This document shows positions 62,087-64,000 of a stretch of 64,000 bases of DNA, in pieces (the first letter of the stretch is position 1; every line of letters starts with the position of its first letter). The position numbers and the translations under genes are program-made. The notes below the pieces were generated by a model, which was not told where the DNA came from, did no database searches, and worked only from the letters and a program-made list of their open reading frames with translations. Origin of the DNA: Haliscomenobacter sp. (GTDB taxonomy: Bacteria > Bacteroidota > Bacteroidia > Chitinophagales > Saprospiraceae); NCBI GenBank assembly GCA_016707205.1, contig JADJHZ010000016.1, forward strand, positions 62,001 through 126,000, given 5' to 3'.

Positions 62087-64000
62087 ATGCGCCGGACGCC
62101 CAACTCCCTGCCGTTTTTTCTGCTTCCCCTCCTGGTAGTCCTGCTTATCAGCCAGCGCCATGCCTTCGGCCAGACCGATACCCTCCCATTACCCGACAGA
62201 AACAGAGAAATCCTGGAAGATGCGTTTCAGAACGCTGGCGCCGAAGATGCCGATTTCGACTACAACGACCAATTCGATCAGCTCGAACGCTATATTTCCC
62301 GCCCCCTGAACTTGAATAAAGCCTCCGAAATCGCCCTTCGGGACTTGGGCCTGCTTACCGACCTGCAAATCCTCAACTTGCTGCAATACCGCCAAACCGC
62401 CGGGGAACTGATTTCCATTTACGAGCTCCAGGCCATTCCCGGATTTGATTCCGCCTCTATACAGCGGATTCTGCCTTATGTCGGGCTCCAGGGTGCGCTC
62501 GACGATTTTCAGACGCCCTTGGGAGAGATGCTAACCAAAGGCCGGAACGAGGCCCAATTCCGCTGGTCGCGCTTTATGGAACCACAGGAAGGGTACGAGC
62601 AGGAAAACCCCGAAAAAGGGTACCTGGGGGATGCCAACCAATTTTTTTTCCGCTACCGGCATACGTATTACAACCGGCTTAGCTATGGGCTGACTGCCGA
62701 CAAAGACCGGGGAGAGCCTTTTAAGGACCACAACCCGGAGGGGTTCGACTTTTATTCCGCGCATTTTTTCCTGCGGGGCTATAATAAGCTGATCAAGGCC
62801 GTTGCCCTGGGGGATTACCGGGTGAGTTTCGGCCAGGGGCTGATCCTGTTCTCGGGTTTTGGTTATGGGAAAAGCGCGTTGTCGACCAGCATCAAGCGCA
62901 GTTCGCTGCCGCTTCGGGCATCTGCATCCGCCAGCGAAACGGGGTTCCTGAGAGGGGCCGCCGCCACCCTGGGCCTTGGCCCTTCCCTGACGATTACCCC
63001 GTTTATATCCTACCGCAAACGCGACGGCAACCTCACGGGGAACGACAGCCTGTCGCTGGGGCTGCTCCAGTTCAGCTCCTTCAACGAAAGCGGGTATCAC
63101 CGGACGACGGCGGAGGAGGCCGACCGGGGGCAGATCCGGCATTTGAGCGCAGGCATGACCCTGCAGTGGGATCGCCCGGGGATTCACCTGGGAATAAACG
63201 CCTTGCACAACGAGCTGGATCCCGTGTTCGACCCCAAACTGGCGCCCTACAACCAATTCTATTTCCGCGGCAAAACCCTGTCCAACCTCAGCGCCGACTA
63301 CGCCTTCCGCCTGGCCAATGTCAACCTCTTTGGCGAAACCGCCTGGAGCGATAACGGCGCCATTGCTACGGTGAACGGGCTGCTCGCCACGCTCGACCGC
63401 AAAGCCGACCTGGCGCTTTTATTCCGATACCTTCCCCGCAACTATCAGGCCCTCGACGCCGTTCCGTTTTCCGATGGCAGCGGAGGAAGAAACGAAACCG
63501 GAATCTACGCCGGTTTGGAACTGCGGCCCATCCCCCAGTGGACTTTCAATGGGTATGCCGACTTCTGGACGCACCCCTGGCTGCGTTTTACCGCCGACGG
63601 CCCCACCCGGGGCAGAGAATTCCGAATTCGGGCTACGTTTGAAAAACGGCGAAAACTTCGGGTCTACGGCGAAATCCGCCATCGATCCCTCGAACAAAAC
63701 GGACCAGAAGCCCTTCCTTTCCGTACCCCCGAGCCCGAAGAAGCCCTAACCCTCAGGCTGCACGTGAGCAACCAGGTTTCCAAGGCGCTGGAGCTGCGCA
63801 CGCGGCTGGATTGGGGCTGGGCTACCCCCGCAGGTCAGGAACAGCAATCCGGCATGGTCTTGCTCCAGGATGTCATTTTCCACCCTATCGAATCCCCCAT
63901 CTCCTTTAGCGCCCGGTTCGCCGTATTCGACACCGATGGGTACGCAATGCGCTTTTACCATTACGAAAACGACCTGCTCAACGCCTTTTCTATCCCTGCA
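62087..64000 (+). CDS. helix-hairpin-helix protein with probable outer-membrane barrel, 3' truncated
   Basis: Open from the ATG of MRRTPNSLPFFLLPLL (signal peptide) to the window end, 638 codons so far. Residues about 60-150 form a double helix-hairpin-helix of the ComEA type (LNLNKASEIALRDLGLLTDLQILNLLQYRQTAGELISIYELQAIPGF). The remainder alternates aromatic and polar residues with many short strands (FRYRHTYYNRLSYGLTADKD, YRVSFGQGLILFSGFGYG), like an outer-membrane beta-barrel. Proteins of this layout are frequent in Bacteroidota and of unknown role; ComEA-like HhH could suggest DNA binding at the surface, but that is inference. Confidence 0.78.
   Translation, partial: MRRTPNSLPFFLLPLLVVLLISQRHAFGQTDTLPLPDRNREILEDAFQNAGAEDADFDYNDQFDQLERYISRPLNLNKASEIALRDLGLLTDLQILNLLQYRQTAGELISIYELQAIPGFDSASIQRILPYVGLQGALDDFQTPLGEMLTKGRNEAQFRWSRFMEPQEGYEQENPEKGYLGDANQFFFRYRHTYYNRLSYGLTADKDRGEPFKDHNPEGFDFYSAHFFLRGYNKLIKAVALGDYRVSFGQGLILFSGFGYGKSALSTSIKRSSLPLRASASASETGFLRGAAATLGLGPSLTITPFISYRKRDGNLTGNDSLSLGLLQFSSFNESGYHRTTAEEADRGQIRHLSAGMTLQWDRPGIHLGINALHNELDPVFDPKLAPYNQFYFRGKTLSNLSADYAFRLANVNLFGETAWSDNGAIATVNGLLATLDRKADLALLFRYLPRNYQALDAVPFSDGSGGRNETGIYAGLELRPIPQWTFNGYADFWTHPWLRFTADGPTRGREFRIRATFEKRRKLRVYGEIRHRSLEQNGPEALPFRTPEPEEALTLRLHVSNQVSKALELRTRLDWGWATPAGQEQQSGMVLLQDVIFHPIESPISFSARFAVFDTDGYAMRFYHYENDLLNAFSIPA

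Overview
The window looks like a piece of a Bacteroidota chromosome, probably of the Saprospiria type (a Haliscomenobacter- or Lewinella-like environmental bacterium). This is inferred from gene content: type IX secretion sorting tails on two glycosidases, a type III glutamine synthetase, CbpA/CbpM, a DUF6090 protein, many secreted glycosidases and peptidases, and a TAnnTTTG-type -7 box upstream of the single tRNA. The flanks are GC-rich; about 29-44.5 kb is clearly AT-richer. At least eleven one-base slips, mostly in homopolymers, split otherwise intact genes. Together with poly-G tracts and a garbled low-T segment they point to an incompletely polished long-read or metagenome assembly, so those genes are annotated as whole CDSs with the break noted.

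Region 1 (1-12 kb) is about plant cell wall. A GH3 xylosidase-type enzyme, xylB and xylA form a xylose operon on the + strand. Facing it on the - strand is a five-gene run: a secreted GH127 beta-L-arabinofuranosidase, then all four enzymes that turn trans-4-hydroxy-L-proline into 2-oxoglutarate (epimerase, FAD oxidase, DapA-family deaminase, semialdehyde dehydrogenase). GH127 enzymes act on hydroxyproline-linked arabinosides, so the run reads as a locus for using extensin-type glycoproteins.

Region 2 (12-29 kb) holds secreted proteins: two papain-family (C1A) peptidases with a chagasin-type inhibitor gene between them, a beta-propeller-like protein, a histidine phosphatase with a carboxypeptidase-regulatory-like domain, a T-depleted tract, tRNA-Ser(CGA), a GH5 glucanase, an M14 peptidase, an MhqO/MhqD-like pair and a methyltransferase.

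Region 3 (29-44.5 kb) is an AT-rich island with PIN-domain and tyrosine-recombinase remnants at its left side. It carries unrelated one- or two-gene units (cupins, YdeI, YciI, TPR proteins, GH3, sulfatase, PD40 propeller, SDR). A 465-bp direct duplication flanks the GH3 unit. CbpA/CbpM close it.

Region 4 (44.5-54.4 kb) runs in one direction: Ca-type P-ATPase, AraC regulator, hybrid histidine kinase, response regulator, a 60-residue lysine-rich protein, a GH130 phosphorylase-type enzyme and a GT4 glycosyltransferase with a large C-terminal extension. It looks like a regulated stress and storage-glycan unit.

Region 5 (54.4-64 kb) is housekeeping: U32 protein, a lipoprotein, peptidase T, glutamine synthetase III and a helix-hairpin-helix protein with a likely outer-membrane barrel that runs off the window. 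Across the window, short tandem arrays of 9-bp (once 7-bp) units, often folded as long inverted repeats, begin at or just after stop codons of many genes.
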